In this document: positions 1 to 7,802 of the stretch, piece after piece
Layout of the letters: the number at the start of each line of letters is the position of its first letter
Position numbering within the stretch: the first letter of the stretch is position 1
NCBI GenBank assembly: GCA_040079935.1
Contig: JBEBJI010000043.1
Span: 1 to 13,175 of the forward strand
Origin: Methylotenera_A sp040079935
Lineage (GTDB): Bacteria > Pseudomonadota > Gammaproteobacteria > Burkholderiales > Methylophilaceae
Direction of reading: 5' to 3'
DNA length: 13,175 nt
Program-made: the position numbers and the translations under genes
Notes under the pieces: generated by a model
What the model saw: the letters and a program-made list of their open reading frames with translations, nothing else
What the model was told of the DNA's origin: nothing
Database searches by the model: none

Positions 1-151
1 TAATCAATAATTTTGTTTGAAATTTTTGCATTTTAGAACCTTTGTGAATAATGATAAAAATACTTTACCTTAAAAATAGTGATAAAAAACCTAAAAAATG
101 CTCTGGGAGGCAATATCCATGCGGTCTGCAGGGCATGCAATTCATTACTAT
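1..151. other. Intergenic AT-rich left edge downstream of eutBC
   Basis: No open reading frame of note is visible here. The stretch is strongly A/T-rich, with two short direct copies of TGATAAAAA (52-60 and 80-88). The only structured part is the palindromic repeat at 97-137. Read on the minus strand, that repeat is followed by T-rich sequence (about 81-96), which suits the end of the eut transcript. Confidence 0.6.
97..137 (-). repeat. Palindromic repeat copy A, possible eut operon terminator
   Basis: This is a copy of the window's 41-bp repeat. The 13-nt centre CAATATCCATGCG is exact at 111-123, the right arm at 124-137 matches 12 of 14 bases, and the left arm at 97-110 matches 9 of 14. 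It begins 14 nt past the eutBC stop codon. On the minus strand the hairpin is followed by a run rich in T (complement of about 81-96). It may therefore double as a factor-independent terminator of the ydc-eut operon, although the stem is imperfect. Confidence 0.6.
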
Positions 152-2368
152 TTAATTTGCTTGATGTTGCATTAGGTTTTCTAGTCGATTGCCTGCTGCT
201 TTAAATTTTAAAATATCAAATACTTTTTCTGCAATCACGCTACCTGCTTCGATTGGCGGTAACCCGCCAGAATAAATATTCGATAATACGCTGTATTCAT
301 ATCGCATTTTGGCGTTGCCGCTAAAGTTTGCGGCGGTTTTTTGCGTGGATTTGTCGTTTAATCGATAGGCAAAATAGGCCGACATGCTGCGCGAAGCTAG
401 CGCATCGCCGCCCGGTCGCTCGCCAATAAGCGTCACCACTAATTGCGCTTGTAGCGCATCGCCGATAGATTCCGCTAGTTTCACGCGGCCAAATGGCGCT
501 AAAATCGGCTGCCCGATATTGAGTTTTCGGCTGTTTAAGCCGTCCATAAGCACTGGCAATAATGCGGGAATATTGCGGTGCACCGCCTCGGCACTTAAGC
601 CATCCGAAATCACAATTTGCACGTCATTATATTCGGGTTTTAATTTTGCTGAAGTTTGTTTATTCAGGTTCGCGCCCAACTCGGCATCGTTTAAATGTGC
701 AGCTTTATCGGCAGCATTGGTTGCCAGCGTCCTTAGTGCAATGTCGCCCATTTTGCTAGGTTCTAGGTTGGCATAAATCGCCTCGCGTGCGATAGCCTGA
801 TTGGCTTTAGTCAGTCGCGAAACCTTATTCGACGGCCTTGGACCAGCGTTTTCTAAGCCATAAAATGCAGGTACAGACTCTTGTAAACGTTGGAATTCAC
901 TTGTATTTACTTTACCGTCCGATTCGCAGAAGATTTCAGGCTTGCCCCAATTTTTGCCTTTAATAATATTTCCGTCAGCATCTTCTGCAAAAATGTCTTT
1001 AGAAATCGCCCAAGCTAAGTATTCGGGCGCGGGGCGCAAACCGTGCGTTTCGCGCAAGGTTTGGTCGTCATGGCCGCTGGTGTCAAAGTACGCCAGCATT
1101 CTATCGGTGCCTAAATATACATCCATAAAAAAGTTAGCACCTGCCGCAGTTAATAACTCGGTCGCCATTTGCTGGCCTTCCAGTGTCACCTGCGAATGTA
1201 GCGTATAACAAGGCGCCATGCCCATCGGCAGCCCCATCAGCTTGCCCATAAAATGGTCTTGCAGGTTTGAGATCGTCATCTCAAAATTATCTAAATGCGT
1301 TTCTGGGCCGATAAACCCCGTCACGTTATTTACCATAAATGGTGAGTAACGGCGCGCCAAACCGTAACACAGCGCCTCGGTGGTGGTCATGTCCATGCCG
1401 TCGTGTTTGTTATACGTCAGCTCGCTGCCTTGGCCAGTTTCAAAATACATAAAATTTTCGGCAATGTCTTTTAGCGGGCCGCTAGTTTGCATAGTGTGAA
1501 AAGCGTGGTCGAGCAGTTCAACCGTCACGTCAAATTCGTCGGTTAGCGTGCGTTCCGTGCCAGCCAAACTTTGAAACATAATCTCCACTGGCGCGCCATT
1601 TTTCAGGCATTCCAGCTGCGTCTTAATGTGTGATAACACGCAAATTTGCGTGGGTGCCCCAGTGGCGCGGCGGATTTTATCGAGATGCTGCAAAGTGGCG
1701 GAAATATTGGCGACCGTATCGATGGCAGGATTTAAGCCCAAAATCGCATCGCCAGCGCCCATGCTCAAGCCCGTATAAAGCAACATGGTGATGCCGCTTA
1801 AACTATCAGTTGGGTGGTTGGGTTGTAAACGTGAAGATAAGGTGCCCTGCAAGCCAACAACGGTGCGGGCGCTGGCCGATGCGCCGTTTTTAAGTTTTTT
1901 GGCTAAAAATATGAGTTCATGCACGTCGAGCAGTTTGGTCAGCGCCGCCACCATCACGCCAGTGAGCGCGCTGCCGATTTGGCGGATTTTTTCGCCATTC
2001 GATTTTAGCAATTCATCTTTTAATTCGCCCAAAGTAAGCTGCGAAATAGTCGCAAAAACGACATGATTTATGTCGTAATTCACCGTCATCACACTATCAA
2101 TTTTGCCGTGCATATTTGTGAATGGGTTGTCGAAAAAATGTTGCAACGTTAAACTGGAAAGAACAGCCCGTGCGGCTTCGCGCTCTATTTCATTAGACAC
2201 AGCCAAGCCAGCTTTACGGTCACCCGCCTTGCTAATATCGGCCGCGCCAAGCACGTGTTTTAGGTTGGCAAAAGTGAAAGTTCTATCGAGCAAAGTCACG
2301 CTGTAAGGCAGCGCCTTACTGACTTTTGGTAGCTTTATCTGATCGATTTTTCTTAATGCTTTTATCAT
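152..2368 (-). CDS. eutBC: Fused ethanolamine ammonia-lyase, EutB-EutC single chain
   Basis: An adenosylcobalamin-dependent lyase; the known family reaction is ethanolamine to acetaldehyde plus ammonia in the cytosol. The 738 residues cover both subunits, normally two proteins (E. coli EutB about 453 residues, EutC about 295). EutB part, about 20-480: RLQPNHPTD (180-188; Arg180 and Gln182 match E. coli Arg160 and Gln162), GLNP with Asn213 (Asn193), and FETGQGS with Glu310 (Glu287). EutC part, about 500-735: AGPRP near 510, ISDGLS (587-592), FGRVKLAESIG (626-636), GERPG (649-653) and SNIYSGGLPPIEA (696-708). There is no frameshift or stop between the halves. Oddity: counting without gaps from Glu310, the amino-group-binding Asp362 of E. 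coli falls on Ala385 (GLPMGMAPCYT), and the following segment diverges too. It starts 3 nt after eutA with no clear ribosome site, suggesting translational coupling. The fold is certain; the exact substrate is not. Confidence 0.93.
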   Translation of the reverse strand: MIKALRKIDQIKLPKVSKALPYSVTLLDRTFTFANLKHVLGAADISKAGDRKAGLAVSNEIEREAARAVLSSLTLQHFFDNPFTNMHGKIDSVMTVNYDINHVVFATISQLTLGELKDELLKSNGEKIRQIGSALTGVMVAALTKLLDVHELIFLAKKLKNGASASARTVVGLQGTLSSRLQPNHPTDSLSGITMLLYTGLSMGAGDAILGLNPAIDTVANISATLQHLDKIRRATGAPTQICVLSHIKTQLECLKNGAPVEIMFQSLAGTERTLTDEFDVTVELLDHAFHTMQTSGPLKDIAENFMYFETGQGSELTYNKHDGMDMTTTEALCYGLARRYSPFMVNNVTGFIGPETHLDNFEMTISNLQDHFMGKLMGLPMGMAPCYTLHSQVTLEGQQMATELLTAAGANFFMDVYLGTDRMLAYFDTSGHDDQTLRETHGLRPAPEYLAWAISKDIFAEDADGNIIKGKNWGKPEIFCESDGKVNTSEFQRLQESVPAFYGLENAGPRPSNKVSRLTKANQAIAREAIYANLEPSKMGDIALRTLATNAADKAAHLNDAELGANLNKQTSAKLKPEYNDVQIVISDGLSAEAVHRNIPALLPVLMDGLNSRKLNIGQPILAPFGRVKLAESIGDALQAQLVVTLIGERPGGDALASRSMSAYFAYRLNDKSTQKTAANFSGNAKMRYEYSVLSNIYSGGLPPIEAGSVIAEKVFDILKFKAAGNRLENLMQHQAN
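1841..1867 (+). repeat. Partial palindromic repeat copy E inside eutBC
   Basis: The left arm matches 12 of 14 bases (1841-1854) and the centre 9 of 13 (1855-1867); the right arm is not recognisable. It shares the exact 15-mer TGCCCTGCAAGCCAA with copy C (1843-1857 and 9206-9220). It lies in the codons for about residues 168-176 of the EutB part, just before the conserved RLQPNHPTD motif. This is the weakest copy and could be partly chance. Confidence 0.35.
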
Positions 2369-2371
2369 TTT

Positions 2372-3778
2372 TTAGTTTAAACCGTAAAATGAAACAGGAA
2401 TCATTTGTTGGTGCAAGCGCCCAATATTGACAAATTGCGCATCGCGCAGCTCCACTTCATCAATCACCATTAAATTGTAGTCCAATTGCCCCCAGTCGCA
2501 AATATAATTACCTAAAGCTTTGCCAATATTACTATCAATTAACAAAATTAATGGCCTGTGATCCTCATGGATATTGGCTTGCATGGCATGTCTAATTTGA
2601 ATTGCAAGGCTACGAATTTGCTCTAGTTGATTGCTGGCCGAAATTTGTATGCAAGCACCCTGTGGGCAATTGGCGGCCAAACTAAACACGCTTTGCCATT
2701 GCGCTGCGCTTGAATCATGGACAAGTTTTGCCACAATCGGCAAATTGCGTAGTGGCAAGCAATTTGGATTGGGTAAATAAATGCTGTTACCTGATATTTC
2801 GGTGGAATGTAGCGTCAGCCCAACTACGGTGGCACGACCTTTATGTTCTGGAATGTGCGTTTTTAGATTGGCCGAAAGTATGCTTGAGCACGAAATCGCC
2901 TGCGCTAAATCGATGCCAAAATCACCATAAAATGTGGTGGTTGGTAATAATTCGTTTGCAGAAATTTTATAAATAAGCTCGCCGACGCCGCCCGAAAAAG
3001 TAAGCTTAGGTCTAGTGTTTGAATCTAAATTAATACTGATTTGCGTGTGTTTTTTTGCAATTTTTTTGCTTAAATAATCAGTGTCAGCCTGCACAATCGC
3101 CTCTAGCGTGCGCACATAAAACGCCATTATCTTTGCAACTTCGTCCGCGTTAAATGTTTCACCAACAATTTTTTTTATCGATAAAGCTTCAAGTAAAGCC
3201 TCGCCATATCTAGACATTGCCGTTATTTTGTAACTACCAACCACAAACTGAAAATGTCGCGCACCGATAAAATAGCAGCCCGTTTGTTGCACGTCGCCAT
3301 TAATGCCTAGCGCAATATTGGCGGTGCCGCCGCCAATATCAAAGTTTAAAATTGGCGCATCTGCATGATAGCGACTTAGCGCCGCGCAACTACCCTTAAA
3401 TGCTAACCACGATTCCAAGCACGGATCGTCAGCGGTTGCAATTACGCTTTCGCCGACAATATTGGTGATAATTCGTGTGAGCGCTTGCGCATTGTCGGCC
3501 TGTGCGGCTAAGCCAGTAATCAAGCTGCCACCAGAGAATATATTATCTAGCTTGATGCCGCTTTGTTTTAACCAATGTTCGATTAATGCGCTTATTTTTG
3601 ACGTATTTATAGACCGCCCTATAAATGGCGTTAATACTGGCTCGCAGAGGTGTTCTATTTTAATTTCGGTGAGCATTTTAAATGGCGTTGCTCCGCTGCT
3701 AATGCTGGCGCTGGCCACCATTGCACTGCTTGTTGTGGAGCCGAAGTCTAAGCCCAGCAAAGTGACGCGCTCACTCAT
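2372..3778 (-). CDS. eutA: Ethanolamine ammonia-lyase reactivating factor EutA
   Basis: EutA is the chaperone-like ATPase that releases damaged cobalamin from inactivated ethanolamine ammonia-lyase so that fresh adenosylcobalamin can bind. The 468-residue protein has the actin/Hsp70-type nucleotide fold: phosphate-1 loop GLDFGSTTSSA (9-19), phosphate-2 loop NFDIGGGTANIALG (145-158) and adenosine motif FSGGVGE (261-267). It also has the family segment RATVVGLTLHSTEISG (315-330). Length is normal for the family. The start at 3778 has an AAGG-like ribosome site overlapping the ydcV stop, which lies 10 nt upstream, and eutBC starts 3 nt after its stop. EutA normally acts on separate EutB and EutC subunits; here its partner must be the fused chain. 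A repeat copy lies inside the gene at 2550-2590 without breaking the frame. Confidence 0.92.
   Translation of the reverse strand: MSERVTLLGLDFGSTTSSAMVASASISSGATPFKMLTEIKIEHLCEPVLTPFIGRSINTSKISALIEHWLKQSGIKLDNIFSGGSLITGLAAQADNAQALTRIITNIVGESVIATADDPCLESWLAFKGSCAALSRYHADAPILNFDIGGGTANIALGINGDVQQTGCYFIGARHFQFVVGSYKITAMSRYGEALLEALSIKKIVGETFNADEVAKIMAFYVRTLEAIVQADTDYLSKKIAKKHTQISINLDSNTRPKLTFSGGVGELIYKISANELLPTTTFYGDFGIDLAQAISCSSILSANLKTHIPEHKGRATVVGLTLHSTEISGNSIYLPNPNCLPLRNLPIVAKLVHDSSAAQWQSVFSLAANCPQGACIQISASNQLEQIRSLAIQIRHAMQANIHEDHRPLILLIDSNIGKALGNYICDWGQLDYNLMVIDEVELRDAQFVNIGRLHQQMIPVSFYGLN
2550..2590 (-). repeat. Palindromic repeat copy B inside eutA
   Basis: On the plus strand the centre complement at 2564-2576 matches 12 of 13 bases, the arm at 2577-2590 matches 13 of 14 and the other arm at 2550-2563 matches 9 of 14. 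Bases 2566-2591 match the complement of 9203-9228 (copy C) at 25 of 26 positions, far above chance. It encodes about residues 397-410 of EutA (HAMQANIHEDHRPL) in frame. Confidence 0.6.
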
Positions 3779-3788
3779 TCTTCTTGCC

Positions 3789-4601
3789 TTACTTACCGCT
3801 ACCCGCGATACTTTCAGTGCCGCGCGTTAAATAATAGGCCGCAATGATAGGAATGGCAGTGAGTAACATCACTAGCATGGCGACGACATTGGTAATGTTC
3901 GCATCGCGTGGGCGCGCGAGCTGGTTTAGCAGCCAAATCGGCAATGTCACTTCGTGGCCTGCGGTGAAAATGGTGACGATTAACTCATCGAAAGAAAGCG
4001 CAAACGCTAGCAATCCGCCTGCTAATAAAGCCGTGGCGAGTTGTGGCAAAATAATGCGGCGGAACGTAGTAAATCCATCCGCGCCCAAATCCATCGAAGC
4101 CTCGATCAAGTTGTGCGGCATGCGCCGAAAGCGCGCGACGACATTGTTGTAAATCATCACCACACAAAAAGTGGCGTGGCTGACGACGATTGTCCAAAAA
4201 CCGGGTTCAATTTCTAAAATATTCATGGCAGAAAGCAGCGCGATGCCCGTGATAATGCCAGGTAGGGCAATCGGTAGAATCAACATCGTTGTAATTGCTT
4301 CTTTACCAAAAAAATTGCGTCTATACAGCGCGGCGGCGGCCATAGTGCCCATGATGAGCGCGAGAAATGTCGCCACAGTAGCCACTTTGAGCGACAGCCA
4401 AATCGCCGACATTACGTCTTCGCGCGCAAAGGCGGCGCTAAACCATTTGAGCGTAAAATAAGTTTGGTTGCCGTCGTGCGCCACAAACGCGTTGATTAAA
4501 ATGACGACAATGGGGAAGTGCAAAAAGACTAGGCCGCCATAGGCAAGGGCTTTCAGCCATATTGGCGCTTTTTCATTGCTGGATTTTAAATTAAAGAGCA
4601 T
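3789..4601 (-). CDS. ydcV: ABC transporter permease, YdcV/PotC type
   Basis: One of the two inner-membrane channel subunits of a polyamine-type (spermidine/putrescine family) importer. From the start chosen here the protein has 270 residues, close to E. coli YdcV (264). Hydrophobic helices are visible around 20-40, 70-92, 103-126, 134-155, 190-212 and near the C-terminus. The EAA loop that docks on the ATPase is EASMDLGADGFTTFRRIILP (167-186). I chose ATG at 4601 because the KAPIWLKALAYGG segment then sits near the N-terminus as in YdcV and a GGGG ribosome-like stretch lies just upstream; this overlaps the end of ydcU by 11 nt. An in-frame ATG at 4625 would add 8 residues. It is the last transporter gene before eutA, implying that the cargo feeds the lyase. 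Confidence 0.9.
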   Translation of the reverse strand: MLFNLKSSNEKAPIWLKALAYGGLVFLHFPIVVILINAFVAHDGNQTYFTLKWFSAAFAREDVMSAIWLSLKVATVATFLALIMGTMAAAALYRRNFFGKEAITTMLILPIALPGIITGIALLSAMNILEIEPGFWTIVVSHATFCVVMIYNNVVARFRRMPHNLIEASMDLGADGFTTFRRIILPQLATALLAGGLLAFALSFDELIVTIFTAGHEVTLPIWLLNQLARPRDANITNVVAMLVMLLTAIPIIAAYYLTRGTESIAGSGK

Positions 4602-5508
4602 CAAAAGCCCCAGCTTTTCTAGCAAGTGATAAGTAAATAAATATCAGCACAATTGGCACCACGGTAAACGCCGCTGCCAGCGGCATATTGCCGATAGAAC
4701 CTTGCATGGTGTATACCATGGTTCCAATATACAAGCCGCTGGGTCCGATGAGTTGCGGAATAATGTAATCGCCCAGTGTGAGCGAAAACGTAAAAATTGA
4801 ACCTGCAACTACGCCTGGAAATACTAGTGGAAACAAAATTTTACGAAATGTCTGCGCTGGCTTTGCGCCCAAATCTGCGGAAGCTTGCAGCAAATTAGTT
4901 GGCACGCGTTCCAGCGCGGCTTGTATCGGTAAAATCATAAACGGCAGCCAAATATAAGTGAACACCATAAAGCGCCCAAGGTTAGAAGTGGCCAAGGTAT
5001 TGCCACCAATAACAGGCAGTTGTAGCAACGATTGCAACGTACCAGTTAATCCTAACTGATTGAAACACCAATATAAAATGCCTTCTTGCGACAAAATTAC
5101 TGTCCATGCGTAAGTTTTTACGATGTAGCTTGCCCACATCGGCAACATCACCGCGATGTAGAAAAAACCTTTTTCTGCGGGGCTGCCGTAGCGTGTCATG
5201 TAATAGGCGATGGGGAAGGCAATGACTGCGCACGCAATAGTGACAGAGACCGCCATGCCGACGGTGCGCAAAATAATATCGAGGTTGGTGGCATCGAATA
5301 ATGCGCGATAATTTTCTAGCGTTAAATCACTGCTGACCGACATGCTAAAGCTATCGAAGGTGTAAAAACTTTGCCATAACAGCGCAAATAATGAGCCCAA
5401 ATAAACCACACCGAACCACAATAGCGGCGGGGTGAGCAGTAGAAATAGGAATAGATTATTTTTGCGATAGAGCGTGCTGCTAAAACTTCTTAAAACCGCG
5501 GTCGTCAT
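4591..5508 (-). CDS. ydcU: ABC transporter permease, YdcU/PotB type
   Basis: The second inner-membrane permease of the importer. Strongly YdcU-like segments are FFYIAVMLPMWASYIVK (115-131), YIWLPFMILPIQAALERVP (185-203), the EAA loop ASADLGAKPAQTFRKILFP (209-227) and the C-terminal GAFDAL. About six membrane helices are visible (20-47, 82-104, 114-140, 178-200, 227-255, 275-295). The start is uncertain. I prefer the ATG at 5508 (305 residues), 2 nt after the ydcT stop, which gives a family-like N-terminus. An ATG at 5550 gives 319 residues but overlaps ydcT by 40 nt with an unusual N-terminal extension. No strong ribosome site is visible for either, consistent with coupling to ydcT. Confidence 0.9.
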   Translation of the reverse strand: MTTAVLRSFSSTLYRKNNLFLFLLLTPPLLWFGVVYLGSLFALLWQSFYTFDSFSMSVSSDLTLENYRALFDATNLDIILRTVGMAVSVTIACAVIAFPIAYYMTRYGSPAEKGFFYIAVMLPMWASYIVKTYAWTVILSQEGILYWCFNQLGLTGTLQSLLQLPVIGGNTLATSNLGRFMVFTYIWLPFMILPIQAALERVPTNLLQASADLGAKPAQTFRKILFPLVFPGVVAGSIFTFSLTLGDYIIPQLIGPSGLYIGTMVYTMQGSIGNMPLAAAFTVVPIVLIFIYLSLARKAGAFDAL

Positions 5509-5510
5509 GT

Positions 5511-6518
5511 TTAAACGTTGAGCATCACCATGCGGTTTTGCGACCAGCACAGCGTGATTTCTTGGCTGATATTTGGTAGTTGCGCTTCGGTATTTTCGGC
5601 GTTAGAAAGCACTAGTGAGAGGTGTTGATCTCCTACAGCAACCTCGATTTTACTGGTCGCGCCGTGATATTGAACATCTGCGACCTCACCGCTGATTTTG
5701 AGAACTTTGCTTTGTTTGCCGAAAATTTCGATATGCTCAGGTCGAATGGAAAACGGTTGAGTATTACCCGTAATTTCTTGCGCTAATGCGCCTTTGATAA
5801 TGTTAGAAGTGCCCACAAAATCCGCTACAAAGCTGGTTTTTGGCTGCGTATAAAGATTGCGCGGGCTATCGACTTGCTCGATTTTGCCGCGATTAAATAC
5901 CGCGACGCGGTCGGACATTGACAGCGCTTCAGTTTGGTCGTGCGTCACGTAAATAAAGGTAATGCCAAGCTTGTTGTGCAGCGTTTTTAGCTCCGTTTGC
6001 ATTTGTTCGCGCAGCTTTAAATCCAGCGCGCCTAGCGGTTCGTCGAGTAGCAAGACGCGCGGCTGATTCACCAAAGCCCGCGCTAATGCTACGCGCTGGC
6101 GCTGCCCGCCAGAGAGTTCGCCAGGTTTGCGTTTGCCGTATTCTGCCAGTGCGACCATGTTTAAAGCATCTTGCGCACGACTAATACATTCGTTTTTCGC
6201 AACTCCTTTAACGCTTAAACCATACGCAACGTTATCTAGTACATCCATGTGCGGAAACAGCGCGTAATCTTGAAAAACGGTGTTCACTTCGCGCTCGTAA
6301 GGCGGGTTGCCAGCGGCTTCTTTACCGAAGATTTTGATGCTGCCAAAACTGGGTTGTTCAAATCCCGCGATTAGGCGCAAACAGGTGGTTTTGCCCGAAC
6401 CGCTTGGCCCGAGCATAGAGAAAAACTCTCCTTCCGCTACCGAGATTGTGACGTCATCAACCGCACGAACTTGCCCGTAATGGCGGCTGACGGCGGAAAA
6501 CTCTACTGCAGCAACCAT
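5511..6518 (-). CDS. ydcT: ABC transporter ATPase, YdcT/PotA type
   Basis: The cytoplasmic ATP-hydrolysing subunit that powers the importer; 335 residues, against 337 in E. coli YdcT. Visible motifs: Walker A GPSGSGKTT (37-45), Q-loop FQDYALFPH (82-90), ABC signature LSGGQ (135-139), Walker B LLLDE (156-160), D-loop GALD and switch histidine in THDQTEALS (192-200). The C-terminal part (about 230-335), with FVGTSNII and SIRPEHIEI, is the TOBE-type regulatory domain typical of PotA/MalK-class subunits. It lies 9 nt after ydcS and 2 nt before the preferred ydcU start, so it belongs to the same operon. All catalytic motifs are intact. Confidence 0.93.
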   Translation of the reverse strand: MVAAVEFSAVSRHYGQVRAVDDVTISVAEGEFFSMLGPSGSGKTTCLRLIAGFEQPSFGSIKIFGKEAAGNPPYEREVNTVFQDYALFPHMDVLDNVAYGLSVKGVAKNECISRAQDALNMVALAEYGKRKPGELSGGQRQRVALARALVNQPRVLLLDEPLGALDLKLREQMQTELKTLHNKLGITFIYVTHDQTEALSMSDRVAVFNRGKIEQVDSPRNLYTQPKTSFVADFVGTSNIIKGALAQEITGNTQPFSIRPEHIEIFGKQSKVLKISGEVADVQYHGATSKIEVAVGDQHLSLVLSNAENTEAQLPNISQEITLCWSQNRMVMLNV

Positions 6519-6527
6519 AGGCTATAA

Positions 6528-7679
6528 CTATCTTCCGCCCATAATGGAGATGTAATCCTTGGTCCAGCGGCTATATGGCACGCAGCCTTCTTTCAAGCTA
6601 CATTTAGCTTGCGGTGTTTTCCAAAATTTAATTTCGGTAAAGCGTTCAAAACCATTCACAGCGCAAAAATCGCTACCGCCTGGCGCTTTGGTTTTGCAAG
6701 CACTAGGTACAGATGGATTAGAACCAAACCATTCTGCTAAGCCAGATTGTAAATTGGGGTTAAGTGAGTGCTCTAACCATTTATAAGCGCAATTAGGGTG
6801 TTTTGCTTTAGCGGCTAACATCGTCGTATCCGCCCAGCCCGTTGCGCCTTCAGTTGGAATTACCGAGGCAATCGGTTGTTTTTCAGTTTGTAGCGCATTG
6901 ACTTGATATGGCCAAGCGCCGCTTGCCACAACACCTTCTTTTTTGAAGTCTGTCATCTGCACTGTGACATCGTGCCAATATCTATGCGTAAGCGCCTTTT
7001 GTTGACGCAATAGTTTTAATACCGCCGCGTATTGCTTTTCGTTTAGTTCATATGGGTCTTTTATGCCTAGCGCAGGATCTTTTTTCATCAAATAAAGCGC
7101 AGCATCGGCAATATAAATTGGACCATCATAAGCTTGCACACGGCCTTTATTCGGTTTGCCATCGGGAAAATTTTGCGTTTCAAAAACTGTTGCCCAACTG
7201 GTCGGCGCGGTTTTAAAAACAGTCGTGTTATACATCAATACATTTGGTCCCCACTGGTAAGGCACACCATAGTGCTTGCCGCCGACTGTGTGCCAAGGTG
7301 CGTCTTGCAGGCGGCTATCAATGGTGCTCCAAGAAGGAATAAGTGCAGTATTAATTGCATGCACTTTTTTGCCTGCGACTAAGCGCAAACTCGCATCACC
7401 TGAAGCCGTCACCAAATCATAACCGCCTTTATTCATGAGTGAAACCATTTCGTCAGAGGTGCCCGCAGTTTTTACGTTGACTTTGCAACCAGTCTCTTTC
7501 TCAAAACCTGTCACCCAATCATAATTTTTATCAGTTGCACCATTTTCAAGGTAGCCAGGCCACGCGATAATATCTAGCTTGCCTTCTCCTTTGCCAACTT
7601 TAGTCATGTGCTCCGCTTGGGCATTACAAACAGTTGCTGCCAGCGCGAATAGTAGAGCTTGCTTAATTGAAATTGACAT
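6528..7679 (-). CDS. ydcS: Periplasmic substrate-binding protein, YdcS family
   Basis: The periplasmic receptor that presents cargo to the YdcTUV channel, and the first gene of the operon. The 383-residue protein starts with a signal peptide (hydrophobic 7-17, probable cleavage after AQA at 20-22). The mature part closely resembles E. coli YdcS: LDIIAWPGYLENG (35-47), YDWVTGFEKETGC (53-65), a TSDEMVSLMNKGGYDLVTAS segment near 75-95, PYQWGPN, QAYDGPIYIADAALY and the C-terminal YSRWTKDYISIMGGR. E. coli YdcS is a putrescine/polyamine-family binding protein; because it is next to eut genes here, ethanolamine or a related amino alcohol is a plausible cargo (inference). A cysteine pair (360 and 366) sits in a short stretch that I recall as cysteine-free in E. 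coli YdcS. AAGGGG 9 nt upstream supports the start. Confidence 0.92.
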   Translation of the reverse strand: MSISIKQALLFALAATVCNAQAEHMTKVGKGEGKLDIIAWPGYLENGATDKNYDWVTGFEKETGCKVNVKTAGTSDEMVSLMNKGGYDLVTASGDASLRLVAGKKVHAINTALIPSWSTIDSRLQDAPWHTVGGKHYGVPYQWGPNVLMYNTTVFKTAPTSWATVFETQNFPDGKPNKGRVQAYDGPIYIADAALYLMKKDPALGIKDPYELNEKQYAAVLKLLRQQKALTHRYWHDVTVQMTDFKKEGVVASGAWPYQVNALQTEKQPIASVIPTEGATGWADTTMLAAKAKHPNCAYKWLEHSLNPNLQSGLAEWFGSNPSVPSACKTKAPGGSDFCAVNGFERFTEIKFWKTPQAKCSLKEGCVPYSRWTKDYISIMGGR

Positions 7680-7688
7680 TATTTTTAA

Positions 7689-7694
7689 CCCCTT
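7689..7694 (-). promoter_or_regulatory. Ribosome binding site of ydcS
   Basis: AAGGGG on the minus strand, 9 nt before the ATG at 7679. It fixes the start of ydcS, which also begins with a proper signal peptide. Confidence 0.6.
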
Positions 7695-7755
7695 AAAAAA
7701 GTGACAAAATTAAAATTTTTTAACACACCTAAATTAAAGCAAATTGACCAAAATT

Positions 7756-7779
7756 ACAATGTTTTTACAATAGCATTGT
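7756..7779. promoter_or_regulatory. Inverted repeat, candidate operator
   Basis: ACAATG (7756-7761) and CATTGT (7774-7779) form a perfect 6-bp dyad with a 12-nt spacer, centred about 90 bp upstream of the ydcS start. The geometry fits a dimeric regulator, but the arms are short and AT-rich, so chance is possible. Confidence 0.3.
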
Positions 7780-7802
7780 TTTCTTTAATTGGGTGGGTGA
7801 CA

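Noticed and set aside
111..137. Known Neisseria-type DNA uptake sequence
   Set aside because: GTCTG resembles part of ATGCCGTCTGAA, but the other copies do not share it and the consensus is different.
384..776. Plus-strand open frame of 130 codons opposite eutBC
   Set aside because: It is antisense to conserved EutC sequence, has no ribosome site and no recognisable motif; it is a shadow of the real gene.
3462..3830. Plus-strand open frame of 122 codons opposite the start of eutA
   Set aside because: It overlaps well-supported EutA motifs on the other strand and looks like compositional read-through.
4703..4729. Palindrome-like GCATGGTGTATACCATG in ydcU, resembling a further repeat copy
   Set aside because: It matches the repeat arm only loosely, lacks the centre, and encodes the conserved MVYTMQG segment of the permease, so chance is enough.
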